A stretch of DNA of 64,000 nt from Henckelia pumila (GCF_033568475.1 NW_027331831.1:6820001-6884000); one strand, 5' to 3'; counted from the stretch's first letter, positions 25,594 to 37,876 are shown. Notes: generated from the sequence alone by a model not told the origin. Numbers and translations are program-made.

Positions 25594-27038
25594 CACTTGT
25601 GTTTGTTTAATGAGAGAGTGAGTGGAACGGTAGTTGGGTTGTTGAAGGCATGTGGGATTTGCTATTTGGTCCACTTCTTATATTCTCTTTTTATTTTTAT
25701 ATATATTTATTTACTCATCTAAAAACTATTATAAAAATAAAAATAAAAAAACCATAAATTCTAAAACAAATATAATTTTAATATAATCTCTATTGTCTTT
25801 TTACACAAGGCTACTTGATACAACACACACACACACGAAAGAAATGAATGTAAACACACATTCCACGGGTGAAGAGATATTAGTAATCAGAAGATCTAAA
25901 GTCACTTATTTTTTAACTAAAAAGGATCTTTTTCTATTTGTGTGTTAGATTTGTAGACTAATAAGTTACTCATAAGATTTCTCCCGTGCATACCAGAAAA
26001 AGACAACAATTACGTATAATGATCTCATATATATGTTGAGAGACGGAGTCAAGAAATTTAATTAAGGAATAAGAAAATGAGTGACGTTGATAAATCATTT
26101 AGGAAATAAAAGTATTATTGTAAATTTGAATAATATAATATTATAGATAAGACAAAGTTGAAGGATGACGAATGAAACCACGGAATCTTCAGTTAACTCC
26201 GTCTTATATGATGTTTGAACATGTATGTATTTCCTATACCTATAAATGTTTTTTAGCAACTCCAAACAACATTTATGGGAGGTTGTTAAAAAACATTTAG
26301 GTACCGCTTGTTAGATATGATTGGATAAATAATACATAGATAAGTAATATAATGTAATAAAAAAAAAATAATGATAGTGAATATAATATTTGATTTGATT
26401 GATGGATTATAATTTATTGATTCGATTGATAAAATTTTATATTAAAAATGACAAATTACCATTTTACATTTTTAACAATGAATAAAATATGAATAATATT
26501 ATTTATAAGGGGTAATATAGTAATTTAAATTAAATGATTTGATTGATGTAGGATAAATAATTGATGATTTGATTGATGTAAAATAAATAATTAATAGATA
26601 TATAAATAATATGATGAGAAGAACATGAGATTTGATAAGATAAATTATACACATATTAATAATATAGGCTACCAAATGGAGCGGTAAATGTACACTAAAC
26701 AATCTGCGCACACGAATCATGTGCCTGACATTAGGAGCTGTAATGTAATTAGATTTTTATTCAATGAAGTTGCATGATATAAAATCACTGTTTATTTAAA
26801 TTTTTTCGTTAACTTTATTAAACATATTAAAATATAAAAAAAATTGTCAAATATTTGATGAAAATCATATGCACTTGCATCGCATGTGGACTTGTATTAA
26901 TTAAAACCATGACCTCGATTAATGAGTTATATAATTTCTACTTATGTTAAACTTCCGAGGCGTAAATAAATTTTTCTTGATTATCAAAAGAATACAAGTA
27001 TAAATATTGTAATTGACATTGACACAAAATTATAATAA
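25594..27038. other. AT-rich spacer with a MITE-like segment
   Basis: No gene seen. About 26296-26690 is MITE-like: it begins near GGTACCGCTTGTT and ends near CAAATGGAGCGGTAA, an imperfect inverted pair around a body rich in short GATTTGATTGAT-type repeats. The exact ends are uncertain. The first 150 bases are the RAD52 gene's promoter and 5' UTR. Confidence 0.5.
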
Positions 27039-27041
27039 TAA

Positions 27042-27448
27042 GGCTGCGTTTACTTATGTTGATAGGATTGTGAAGATATAATTTATTAGGTAATTATTAA
27101 ACTAATTAGATATGATATAGAGTGTTATGGATAAATAATAATTTGTTTACTATGATTGATTACGATTGTGATTAGAATTGTGATTAAACAAAAATTCACA
27201 ATTTTACCCTTTAAATATAATAAAAATGATTAAAAATAAGGGTATATTGGGAGTTTTTTAACTTTCTTTCCATTTATACAAGCCATAGATTATTTATCCT
27301 TAATGAAATTGAGGATTAAAAATCATGCTCAAATCTAATTATTAACGGGCCCTTGAGTTTAGGATTTTTTGTAAATTTTTAAGTAAACATGGGATGAATT
27401 AGTATTAATAGTCTTATCACATGATAATCACCCTAAGTAAACGCAGCC
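27042..27448. mobile_element. Tourist-like MITE (PIF/Harbinger), TAA target duplication
   Basis: A 407-base non-autonomous element. It starts GGCTGCGTTTACTTA and ends TAAGTAAACGCAGCC, a perfect 15-base terminal inverted repeat. TAA stands on both sides (27039-27041 and 27449-27451), the three-base target duplication of PIF/Harbinger elements. The interior is AT-rich and non-coding. Confidence 0.85.
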
Positions 27449-27456
27449 TAAGTATA

Positions 27457-27690
27457 ATCTTCGAGGGAAAGCGAAGCGGACCTAACCTCGGTCTTCGACA
27501 TAACCGAAACCTCCTGCTTTTGCTTGTCGGAGGCCATAACGTAAATCGCTTTCTTGAGCTTGCATACCAAGTTAGGATTCCTAGGAGAAGAGAAGCCTGG
27601 AGTTGGAGGAGGCTGAATAGAAATTATTGTGGATCCCTCCTTCCCTTATGTTGTTGAAAGGCATTCTTCACGTCAAATTGAAATAAGGCC
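27457..27690 (-). pseudogene. Ty1/copia reverse-transcriptase fossil
   Basis: A short piece of a Ty1/copia polyprotein, from the reverse-transcriptase region. Residue patterns on the minus strand resemble the FDVKNAF and VCKLKKA blocks of that family. It is heavily broken and lacks LTRs, gag, integrase and RNase H. It abuts the right end of the Tourist MITE. It is probably old. Confidence 0.6.
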
Positions 27691-28105
27691 ACCTTTTAAT
27701 TATAACTTCAACAAGAAGATGATCATAAAAATTAAAATTTAAAACTAAGTTTTGAATTAAGTTATTCGAAAGGTATAATGCCAAAATTTTCATTGTTTCA
27801 TCGATAACTTTATAGTAACCAATCCTATAAACGATACCGATAGATAATACTTTTCATCATTCAATTCAATTAATTATGTAAAAATTAGATTACAACAATA
27901 ACTACAAAAATCAGAGTTAGTAAATATTTTTTTATACATATAACTAAATCTCAGTAATAACAGAAGAGTGAGATTCGAAAATATTAAAAATACCCATATT
28001 TTTTTTTTATTTTTTGAACGGAAACACTACATCAAATAACTGAATCCAAAGTTACAATGTCCTGTAACCAAGAGGGGAAATCAACAAAGCAACAAGTACT
28101 GATGT

Positions 28106-28151
<46 letters not shown>

Positions 28152-28520
28152 TAAAAATAAGATATGAAAAATGAAGATAAAAAATAAAAAGATAAAAACC
28201 ATTTTTGGTCATTCACTGAGATTTTTTTTTTTTTTTGACAAGATTCAATGAGATTTATAATTTTAGATAATCACTGAGATATTTTAGTAATTGTTTTTTT
28301 TTTTTGGAATCCGATATATTATCAAATTCCTGGATTTTAAACCGCATATTTGGTGTGTTTATGTCACATAAATACTAATTACCATTAGCCTAAAGATCAC
28401 ATATATTACATTACATGCAGATTGTTATATTGACTGAATTATAACTCTATAAAAAACGACTTAAATGGTGACAACCCACATCTCCAATTATTTACCAAAA
28501 TTATTTTCCCCACACACACA
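27691..28520. other. AT-rich spacer
   Basis: No gene seen. It contains a TA microsatellite at about 28107-28146 and several long T runs. The last 100 bases are the likely promoter remnant of the broken S-protein-homolog gene. Confidence 0.6.
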
Positions 28521-28935
28521 ATGCTAAACTCTTTAGCCAAAACATTATTATTTTTATTCCTTGTATTGGCAAGTCATCTCCAAGCCTCGGAGGCTCGTAT
28601 ATGTGTTTTCACCGATGATTATACGGTTTTCCGTAACAAATGAACTTCCTCCAAACAGTACCCACAAATTGCGAATTCATTGCGCATCGAAAAATAACGA
28701 CTTGGGTTTTCACAATTTGACTTGATTGCAGAATTTTGGTTGGAGTTTCTGCACTCGGGTTTTTGGCCGTACTTTATTCTTTTGTCATTTTTGGTGGGTA
28801 ATAAAAATGTCAGTTTCGATGCTTTTAAAGACTCGTGGGATAGAAGGTGCAGTGGTGATGAATGTTATTGGGTAGCAAAGGGTGATGGTATTTATTTATC
28901 AGGTGATAAAAAACATGAATGGAATCAAAGTTGAT
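28521..28935 (+). pseudogene. S-protein homolog (self-incompatibility S1 family), broken
   Basis: The family comprises small secreted proteins first known from poppy self-incompatibility; most other members have no known role. Here an ATG opens a convincing signal peptide (MLNSLAKTLLFLFLVLASHL). The downstream pieces still match S1 features in order: LPPNST, HCASKNNDLGFHNL, then NFGWSFCTRVFGRTLFFCHF, then SFDAFKDSWDRRC and CYWVAKGDGIYLSG. These pieces lie in different frames and at least one in-frame stop separates them, so the gene is not functional as it stands. Members are normally intronless, as here. The terminal residues typical of the family are replaced by an early end. I am confident of the family and of its broken state. 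Confidence 0.75.
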
Positions 28936-30049
28936 AGTGTGATCATTTCCCTAATAAAATTTCGAAGAACAAGTTAATGTAAATTCGACGTGATAAATTA
29001 ATTATGAGCATTATAATTTTTAAATTCTTGCAAACCAAGTTGGAAGTTATTTCATATTACTATCCCGAGGATTTGCTAATTATTCTCGTCTCATTTTTTA
29101 TTTACGTATTCTATATTTAGGGGAAATAAATGTGGTGTGCGTGTTTAAAAGTTATCGAAAAATTCTTATAAGACGGTACATGAAAAAAATTATTTTTTAT
29201 ACCAAAAAAATTATTTTTTATTATAAATATGAGTCAAATCAACCTATCTCACGGACCCATGGATAAATATTTGTGAAATTATCTCAAAGAAAACTTACTC
29301 AAAAGTCGAATTCTTGAGGATCCATAATTAGCATTTTGCGTAGATTTGTGCTAGATTTAACTTACAATTGCTCGTGTATTTTATAATGTACTTTCGAAAG
29401 TCTCTTCCGTTTCTATCTTTCCACTCTTTATTATTATTTTTAAAAAATAACATAAAATCCGTCTAAGTCGTCCATCTTGACAGTTTTTTGGAATTGGAAA
29501 AAACACTGTATTGAATTTTGGTAATCTAAAACTTTAATAATTTTTTAGGAACATATGATTCACTTTTTATCACCACTTGCAACATTTTATAAGCTCGTTT
29601 CCAATAAAAAGAGAGCTTATACAACACATAAAATGATGAAGTCCAAAAACATTTGGGATTTGTATTTTTCGCAATCTTACCATTCACTTCATAAATACAT
29701 CGTAATTTTCGAAGGTTGAATCATAAAAATGATTCAGACAATAAAAGCCGAAGTCTCCAACTCACTAGCTCACAAGAGTACTTCACAACAGCGCCTTATT
29801 TATGAAAACTACAATTTGATCGCAAATAACTCTACAAAAAAAATGAACTAGCCTATTTGCTTCATCTTAACGTAATTTCAGCAAATGATCTGCATTCTGC
29901 AACTACACCAGCATATTCATAGGATAATAATACCCCGGTAATCTCAGCAAATGATCTGCAACTACACCAGCATATTCATAGAATAATAAAACCCGGCACC
30001 TTAAATTCGAAGGCAAAAATATCAAGTTTCCGTACCTAGCATGGCCATG
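28936..30049. other. Spacer and OTU 3' UTR
   Basis: No gene seen. The end near 29877-30000 is the likely 3' UTR of the minus-strand OTU gene and carries an imperfect tandem duplication (listed separately). Confidence 0.6.
29877..30000. repeat. Imperfect tandem duplication, about 65 bp unit
   Basis: TCAGCAAATGATCTGCA and ACTACACCAGCATATTCATA occur twice in the same order. The first copy carries a 7-base internal repeat (TTCTGCA). Both lie just downstream of the OTU stop codon, probably in its 3' UTR. Confidence 0.8.
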
Positions 30050-32586
30050 CTACACCTCCTTCGGTCTTGAAACGGACAAGGCCTCCAATATATCATAATG
30101 ACCATATCCATGAAACAAAACATTGATGGGTTTTTCCTCATCTTTCTTATATTGTTCACCGTAATCTGCGATTTTGATCAAGTCTCCAGTACTTTTCTCT
30201 GCCATGAAGACTGAGATGGGCTTCCTGTAATCCAGTAAGTTTGACCGAGTATAACAGCAAATAAATGTAGAGGCCCGGGGAATGCACATTTAAAAGCAGA
30301 CAAGGTGAGTGAGTTGGAAGCCATAGCTTGAAGCATGCTGTTCATAGTCGCAGTCTTTACATGACAATATATTTACCATGCTTTGAAACGTCATAAATTT
30401 TCCCTACATCTGAGGCATATACCGTGTGACAGAACAGGGGGCAAGGCATCCTCAAGCCTTGGTGCGCCTTGCCCTCTTGATAACCAAAGTTAGTTCATAT
30501 ATAAAATCATAATAGTCAATCCATAATTGTCATGACAGATTACAATGACACGTGACAAAAGGTAGCACGATGACTATAAATATGTCATACAGATATTCTA
30601 TTGCGCTCGAATTCACACATTTAATTAATCAAATTGGAAATGAAACACGAAATAAAAGAAATGTCCACAAACTCGCAGAATTTGTATGAAGCTTCTTGTA
30701 TTTCGCGAGGAAAACTCTCATTCCTAAACTATTAAGGCTGCAATGCTTTATAGTACCAACTACCAAGAGTATAACGCATATCTCCTCTGGAGTGTTGATC
30801 ATATGAATATAGAATCCCATCATATAATTTTACTAGGGGAGGACATACCAACTTGCTGAATTCAATGGGTGTGGAACAATGCAAGGGGGCAATCCCTCTC
30901 ATTAGAAGATAATAATTTTCGCAAATTACCTGCCTATTTGACTTTGTAATGAACAAAACTCGAAAAACAGATAGCCCATCGGAACTAAGATTTATTCACT
31001 TCGAAAGAAAACTAACCTAAGAACATGTGAAGACATGAGCAACTCGGGTTCTCCACCCCACACATAAGGCTGCTGAATTCTCTTTACATACACATCAAAA
31101 TCTTCTTCAATGAACCTACACAAATAATAATGCCAATAAATACATATCTACTACAAAAACAAATTTGTCAATGTCAACGTGAATAAAACATATTTTAAAG
31201 TGAAAAATCACCATTGTACTTCTTTTCTCCTCTTTAACAGCTCTTCAACAACCTGAAAATTCTCATTTAATTCTGAATTAGGAAAATATTTACCCAAAAG
31301 GATAGTACTTTTGATTTTTTCAAAAAAGGAATCATGAAAATTTGGAAAAGATAGATTCGGTACTTGTGCTCTTAATTCATCAGCAAGCTCCGTTTGTCGA
31401 TTTTCATCCGGAATTTTTTCTCCATCTATCAAGCATGACATGTGTGCAATTGCTCTAAACAAACACCTCCCATCAGCAGCCACTCCTAGCATTTTTCCAA
31501 AAACTTTCCGTTTTTTACACATTAACATTTAGGACATAAACACGACTTGAAAATCATCCTAAAAGATTAATCATTATAATCTAATACTGGAAGTGCTTTG
31601 TAAGCTTGGACGCTAGCACGTGGAGCATATGTGGGACGTGCAATACTGTCGAAAGCTGCTACTTACGTCTGCGAACAATGGAAGTTTGGTGTCCAAAAAT
31701 CTTACTCTAGCATGAACATTAACTGCCTCATCAACATCACTGACTTGATAACAGAATTCATCTAAAAGAATAGTCTATCAGGTGCGATTACGAAAAAAAA
31801 AACTACTACTGTCTATAGCTTCAAAATCACATTTTTAAATCAGATACAGCTGTATTCAAACCATCCGAATGTGGGGTTCGTATGTACATTCAACATTATT
31901 CACCCCTTTGAATTGGCACTCAACCATAATTAGGATTCCTCAATCAAATCATAACATAAACACCACATCAGCTCTTGTGAAATAATCCTTTCCCCAATCG
32001 ATACGTATAACAAATATGCTTATCACTTCATAATAGTTCATATTTACATATAAAACCATTCAAAACAATTTATGAAAAACAAAAAATTGAGACAAGTAAC
32101 TACAATTTCACCTGTGACCCTGTAATTAGAACGCCCGCATTCAGGTGTATCAGAAACCACTAAATCATTATTTAAGTTAGCGATTGAATCTGAATCCGGG
32201 ATTGAATCCGGCGGCGGCGCTGCTAAACAGGCGCAGACGCCGAAAATGAGCCAAACCAAGTCCGGATGGTGGAGCCACCGCGCAGGCCTCGCGTCCCACG
32301 CGACGTTCCACGACCCCTCGCACCTCCTGAGAGCCTCGTTCTCGTACCCATCGAATGCCGCCGTTCTCCGCCTCCTCTGCCTCCATATAGATGGGATGAT
32401 GGCATGCCATATCGAAGAGGCGCCACAGCAATGGGCATGAGCGTTGATGGAATGATCAGTCCGATCGACGGCGGTGGCGGGGAACGGCTGAGCAGGAGTC
32501 CTATCATACGCCGAGCCGTGGGCGTATGATAAGGAGAGTGACGTCAGCTGCCAATGCCTGGGCCGCACGCAGAGTTCACTGAGCAT
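30050..32586 (-). CDS. OTU-domain cysteine protease (probable deubiquitinase)
   Basis: OTU proteases cleave ubiquitin chains. Five exons join in frame to 303 residues: 32586-32112, 31485-31364, 31252-31212, 31115-31017, 30224-30050. The catalytic block spans exon 1 to exon 2: YRVTGVAADGRCLFRAIAH, with Asp at about 163 and Cys at about 166. It continues DENRQTELADELRAQ, VVEELLKRRKEVQWFIEEDF, RIQQPYVWGGEPELLMSSHV and the His block NVLFHGYGHYDILEAL (His at about 288). The N-terminal 110 residues are poorly conserved. They include a hydrophobic stretch, WLIFGVCACLAAPP, that may be a membrane anchor or targeting piece. The only in-frame ATG before the core is at 32586, so the start is plausible but less certain than the domain. 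Intron 2 (111 bases) is open in frame. The exact OTU subclass is not assigned. Confidence 0.88.
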
Positions 32587-32964
32587 TACGTGCTGGAATT
32601 GTTCTGTGTGACTCTGTGTGTGTGTGTGTGTTTTGATGACGGCGATTGCTTTGCTTTATCACCGATCCTGCCTATTCGAATATTCCCTTCTACTATATTA
32701 CTAAATAAATTAAATTTAACTAAAAATAATAATTAATCTAATACTTATAAATTATATATGCATATATAAATTGTAATCCTTAAAACTTTTTATGCTTATT
32801 ATTATTTCTTTTAGTGACGATTCGACAGAGTACATCTCAGTACTGCAATAGTCATCAAACTATTATCTATGATAAGATTAGTAAAGTGAGAATCGAATTC
32901 ATAAAACATTAGCTAGTCGTCTTTCATCAATTCTACCGAGTTGGACATCGAACAAAACTTAGTA

Positions 32965-33175
32965 TTGTCTTCAAGGGAATGTCTTAGTTGGTGGACCAGG
33001 TCATCACTTGATCAGAGGTCAAGATTTCAATTCACCCTACCAACACTTTCTTAGATTATTTTGTCGCAGAGGATTTATCCAATGCGATTTACTTGGCTAG
33101 AGTAGTTTATTTAGTGCGTCGAAATATAGCGGCTGGTGGTCGTAACGTCATTAAGATTTTTAATAAAAAAGACTT
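32965..33175 (+). mobile_element. SINE-like element, degenerate
   Basis: It has a weak tRNA-type head: an A-box-like TTAGTTGGTGGACCAGG near 32983 and a B-box-like GAGGTCAAGATTTCAATTC near 33015. A body and a terminal run TTTTTAATAAAAAAG follow. No matching second copy is present and target duplications are unclear, so the call is tentative. Confidence 0.4.
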
Positions 33176-33275
33176 GATATTGTGAATTAATTTAAAAATA
33201 CAAATTTAGAGGCCGTAGCATGCAGTGTGAGTTGTGGGTCGTGTGATTAAATAAGTAGTGAATGGTTTGATTTAT

Positions 33276-33530
33276 TTTTTTAAAAGGGTTGACCCCGAAG
33301 ATACTCCCTTCTACATGAGTCAGAGGCTCATTGGCTCATGCGGAGGGTAAATCGAGGGATGTGCACGAGCGGCAGGGACCTGAAGGAGGGAGCACATGAC
33401 ACAATCCCCAGAGCATACCTCACAATATTTCAGCAGGAAATATGTTCCACACGAGGATCGAACCCGCAACGCTGGAGAATTTCTTTCCACGTCACCTTAG
33501 GCCTTACCAACTCACCTATACCCGTCAACA
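33276..33530 (-). mobile_element. tRNA-derived SINE, full length, with target duplications
   Basis: A 255-base element on the minus strand. The RNA polymerase III A box (TAGGTGAGTTGG, 33507-33518) and B box (GGTTCGATCC, 33455-33464) lie at the 5' end, and the 3' end is CCCTTTTA-rich. Flanking 15-base direct repeats differ at one base: AATGGTTTGATTTAT at 33261-33275 and AATAGTTTGATTTAT at 33531-33545. A 5'-truncated relative lies at 7845-8038. The family name is not known to me. Confidence 0.88.
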
Positions 33531-35627
33531 AATAGTTTGATTTATGAAAGCAGCAAGACTCGTATTCTGGTATAACAGAAAAGACAAAATAAAATGAATA
33601 AATAAAAATGGTGAAGCCCACATGGATCCCATCCAATGGGGGGCTCACGTAGCCAAGAGATCGAATCTCATAAAGATCTTCCCGTATTTTGACATTATTA
33701 TATTAATGCCAGTTTAATCAATTTGTGATTAGCTTGAACTTGGAAATATCGTAAAACACGACACCTTCGAACTATTTTTATTTTTTTTAATTTTTAAAAT
33801 GGCATGTGAGAAAATGGGATACTCTCACTACCAATCCATCTCCATTATTAATGCGAAAGCTAAATTCACATGTCTATGTTTTTAATGGGAAAAATATGGG
33901 TTAATGTACCCAACACACGATAGCTTGTGTGTCAGCCATTTCATTGCGTTACACACATTTCATTTGGATCCAACCGGAAGGAGCTGGGACATTTTATTGA
34001 GGAGACCAAATTTTATTATTGATATTTTTTAAAAATATTATTAAAATAAATATTAATAGTAAAACCATTTGTTTTTATTTTTTAATAATTGTATGATTGT
34101 ATCTGTCGATCGAGTGAAGCTTTAGTTTTTTTTTTTTTCAAAAAAATAAAATTAGATTATTAAATTAAAAAAATTAGTAACACCGTGAGACGTTTTTGTT
34201 AAATTAAAAGACGGGCAGGATGTTAAACTTATTTAAAAAATAAAAAAAATTCTTAATAAAATAAAAGTAAAACTTAGAATATGATTGATATGAAGGAATG
34301 AAATGGAAATGAAATGAACATTCTCATCTCATTCTTCATAAGTCGTATCTATGTTTGGTATGAACATCATTCTCATGGGAAACGCGATTCTCATGTTCAT
34401 TGGAATGGTCATTCCATCCATTTTGGATGAGAATGGTCATTTTCACTCTCCTTTTTTTTTGTAAGAATTTTTTTTTATATTTAATTTATTCTTATCAATC
34501 TAACCTTATATAATAATAACAATAATATTTAATAGTATATATAAAACAACAAATTATTATATACTTATTAATATTATATATAAATTATTATTATTTCGTA
34601 TATATCATTATTATTAATATGATTTATTATATATTTATCTATCGATATTATTATTTAAGAAATATTAATTTAAAAAATTAATATTTATTATTATTATTAT
34701 AATATATTATATTATTTTATTATTTAACTAATACTAATAATAATTATTATTATATTTTGAATTATTATTATTATAATAATTATTTTTTTATTATCATAAA
34801 AATATTATTATTTTAAAAAATATTCCGATTAATATATAAGATAAATGAAATAAAATAAAATAATTTTATAATATTATTAATTTAGTATTTAATAATAGTA
34901 ATAATATTAATAATAGTAATAACATATGAGTAGTTATTATTTTTTTCTTTTTGGTTGAAAATATTTGATTATTAAAATAATTTCATTCCATTCTTTTTCA
35001 TTTTTTTGTCCTTGTAGATTGGGAGGAGTTGAGGGGAACTTATAACTCACAACCACACCCCCCCTTGGCTCGGTCTCTGGATCCAACTTTTCGCATAGCA
35101 CAATTGAGTCCACATGATCCAACGGTGGTGTACTCTCTCGGTTCTATTTTTTATCTACCGTATCTCTTCATTAATCCTAGCACTGAATTCTATAACATTA
35201 CTTCCATAAGAACTTTGAAATATAAATCTCAAATCTGAATCTGTACAAGAATACTTAAATTTGAGTTGCTGGTGTTAAAGAGAAGCAAGACATGGATTTC
35301 TTGCTGGTTTTTTTTTCTCTGGAGGAAGCCCTGAACTGTAATTTTGTTTGGTACCTTTTCCTGTCACGAATGGACTAGGGCCTGATTGCTTGGCGGGCAA
35401 CGTGAGCAAAACAATGAGAAACAATGCAAAACAGATTAAAGAGAATCTTTAAAGTACCAATTTTTTCGTTTCAACTTGGAAAGCAAACATAATAACCACC
35501 CCAAGAAAAGCAATCTGTACAAGGACCGACGCCTAAACATAAGTAATGCCTAGACGGGTTACATTTATTTTCTCCATAGGCTAGAAAACCAGAAGATCAC
35601 AAGTCTTTACAGAGCAGGGCACCCACT

Positions 35628-37876
35628 TCAGCTTTTTTGAGCCTGTTCTTCAGCCTTCTGGTAAAAGAGAAGTAAACTAACTAAAATCCTCATTTTAAAA
35701 ATAAACAGCATGATAACATGGAAATCGGAAATAAGTCAACAAGGAAGCAAATTAAGTAATCAACACTCATCAGGTTCATGTGAGAACTGAGAAGAAGCAA
35801 ATCAGCAATTTTTCCTGACTGGTTTCCATAATGCAGATTAAAAAAAAAAACATCACTGCTTGTGAAACAGTGATCGATTACACAACATTTGCTCAAGCCC
35901 TTGCATCATTTCACCCTTTCAAAGTATGTTTCGATGCTATATGGTCAATAAATCTGAATCTACATGCTCCCCGTCCAGATTATATAGGTCACCTTTTCTT
36001 TTTTGTTTGTCCAAATATATAGGCTTACACTATATTTAGTAATGTTTTTTTATATTTTTTTTACTAACATATCCCTATTAACTACATCTTGAAAATTGTG
36101 CGACAATTTTTTAATACATTAAATATTTATAAAATGGGAAGTTTTTACATAATTTACTTTTCTAATGATTTTTCTTAATTTGCGTGAAAAAGGCAGGACT
36201 ATATAATCAAGACAAAGAGAGTAAAATTGTCCTTAAATTTATCATTCGTACAAGCTTATTTTACTCATAACACAACCCTCAACTCTTACTATCATGGGAA
36301 CTAGGCTTTGAACTTGCCATATTTGTATAATTTCCAGCAAATAACTAACCAACAGCCTCATTTTATCATAGAATCATTATATGATGGTTACATATTCATG
36401 ATTGGTTATACTATTTGATTAATGATGTGCATGTTTCAATGATGATTATATTTTATACTGTGATTAATAGAGTAACTATGTTTTACAAAGCTCAATAAAG
36501 ACGTAGGATTTCGTTTTTATAAATCCTGTGAATAGTGATCACATTATCTCTTTATATTCTGCAACAAAAATACTGTGTTTGGACCAGTTACTGATTCATG
36601 CATCAGTTCCTAGTCTCTCTACATGCATATATATGGTCTGGAACGCCAGTTACGAGGTAATGATGTTTCAAAGTCACAAAACCTCAACATCAAGAGGTGA
36701 TTCATGGGTTTAAAACATCATTAAATTGTCTATCCTTCCAACATCTTATTATTCTATTTCCCATATTTTTATTTTTACGATCCATAACTTCATTGAATTT
36801 GAGATTCGTAATCACGACCCAGAATTTACAAATTTATGATTTTACAAGTACAGCTTAAATCATATCCAAATTCCAAACCACGACTCAAAGGCTCTAGAAA
36901 AGTCTCAAAGACTCCACTAGAAATCACATCAACAATACTGGATCAGAAAATAGAGGCTGCGAATATCTTTGAAAAATGACAAAAAACAACAGCAGATATA
37001 CATATACCACATTTAAAAGGTTAAAATTAACAAATGTAAGGGGCGTCGATGCCATAAATGAAATTAACACGAGGATGTCCATGCCATGTTAACCTCGTTT
37101 CAAGATGAGAAGCAAACAAAAACCCAAAACTTATAGCGTTGATTCACTACCATTCCATGATCGGCGAGCTTTACCATACATTGTCAATGGAACAGAAATC
37201 ACTTTCATGTAACATATCCGAGCTCAAATTTGATCTTAAATGAGATTTCCAAAATCCAAGTGATCTCAAATCATAGAGATAGACACAAATGATCCTCAAT
37301 TCACGCGGCAAGCAATATCACATCAAAGCTACAAATCAATCTAAGGCGTAAGCAGAAATAGTCGATCAGGGAACTTGATGCATTGTGGACGAAATTAGCT
37401 AAGAAATGAAAGAAAGGTTTTTCAATACTATATACAATATTTCCACCGCCCATACAATCATCCTTATCCACAAAAAATCGGGAATAAGCTAAGAAAAGAA
37501 TCAGAAGATTGCATCTTCCACAGATAAACTCATAAATCTTTACAAAGTAAATTACCTTGGCAGCTTTCTCCTTCTCAGCTTTCTCGAGCTCAGCCTTCTT
37601 CTTCAACTTTTCCGCTCTCTCCCTCTCCATTCTCTTCACGCAAAACCCAACAAAAAGAAATGACGTTTCAAGATTCTGATACATAAACGGTGAAAAGAAA
37701 AGAAAACAAAAAATCACCTGAATGTAGACGGTTTCCTGAGCGCGTTCTTCCTCACTGAGAACACGGCCTTTGCCATCACTGAAATAACGCGGCCCCAGAG
37801 CCCATGTTCCCCTGCTGCCTTCCATTAAACCACGAACTCCGCTGCGTGTAATCACAGATCGCATCGCCATCAACAC
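35628..37876 (-). CDS. Mitochondrial F1F0-ATPase inhibitor, IF1-like
   Basis: Plant IF1-type protein, expected to inhibit ATP hydrolysis by mitochondrial F1 when the proton gradient fails. Three exons join in frame to 88 residues: 37876-37718 (53 codons), 37633-37556 (26 codons), 35657-35628 (9 codons plus stop). The N-terminus is basic and Arg/Ser-rich with no acids before GPRYFSDG, a good mitochondrial presequence. The conserved inhibitory segment GRVLSEEERAQETVYIQ leads into a charged helix, RMERERAEKLKKKAELEKAE, likely coiled-coil, ending EEQAQKS. A second Met two codons downstream could also start it. Intron 2 is 1.9 kb, very large for so small a gene. Intron 1 (84 bases) is open in frame. 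A probable Helitron lies only about 87 bases upstream of the ATG. Confidence 0.88.

Larger units (their letters stand above)
32587..35627. other. Repeat-rich spacer between the OTU and IF1 genes
   Basis: No gene seen. It starts with the OTU promoter side and a TG run near 32612-32630. Two SINE-type elements lie at 32965-33175 and 33276-33530. A block at about 34280-34460 is rich in GAATG/CATTC inverted words (ATTCTCAT, TGGTATGAA) and may be a MITE fragment. The stretch 34480-34930 is very AT-rich with many ATT triplets. The last part contains the IF1 3' UTR. Confidence 0.6.

Noticed and set aside
27421-27657. 78-codon open frame on the plus strand
   Set aside because: It spans the MITE end and lies antisense to the copia fossil.
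34280-35020. Block with inverted GAATG/CATTC words as a complete MITE
   Set aside because: I could not define two matching ends or a target duplication.
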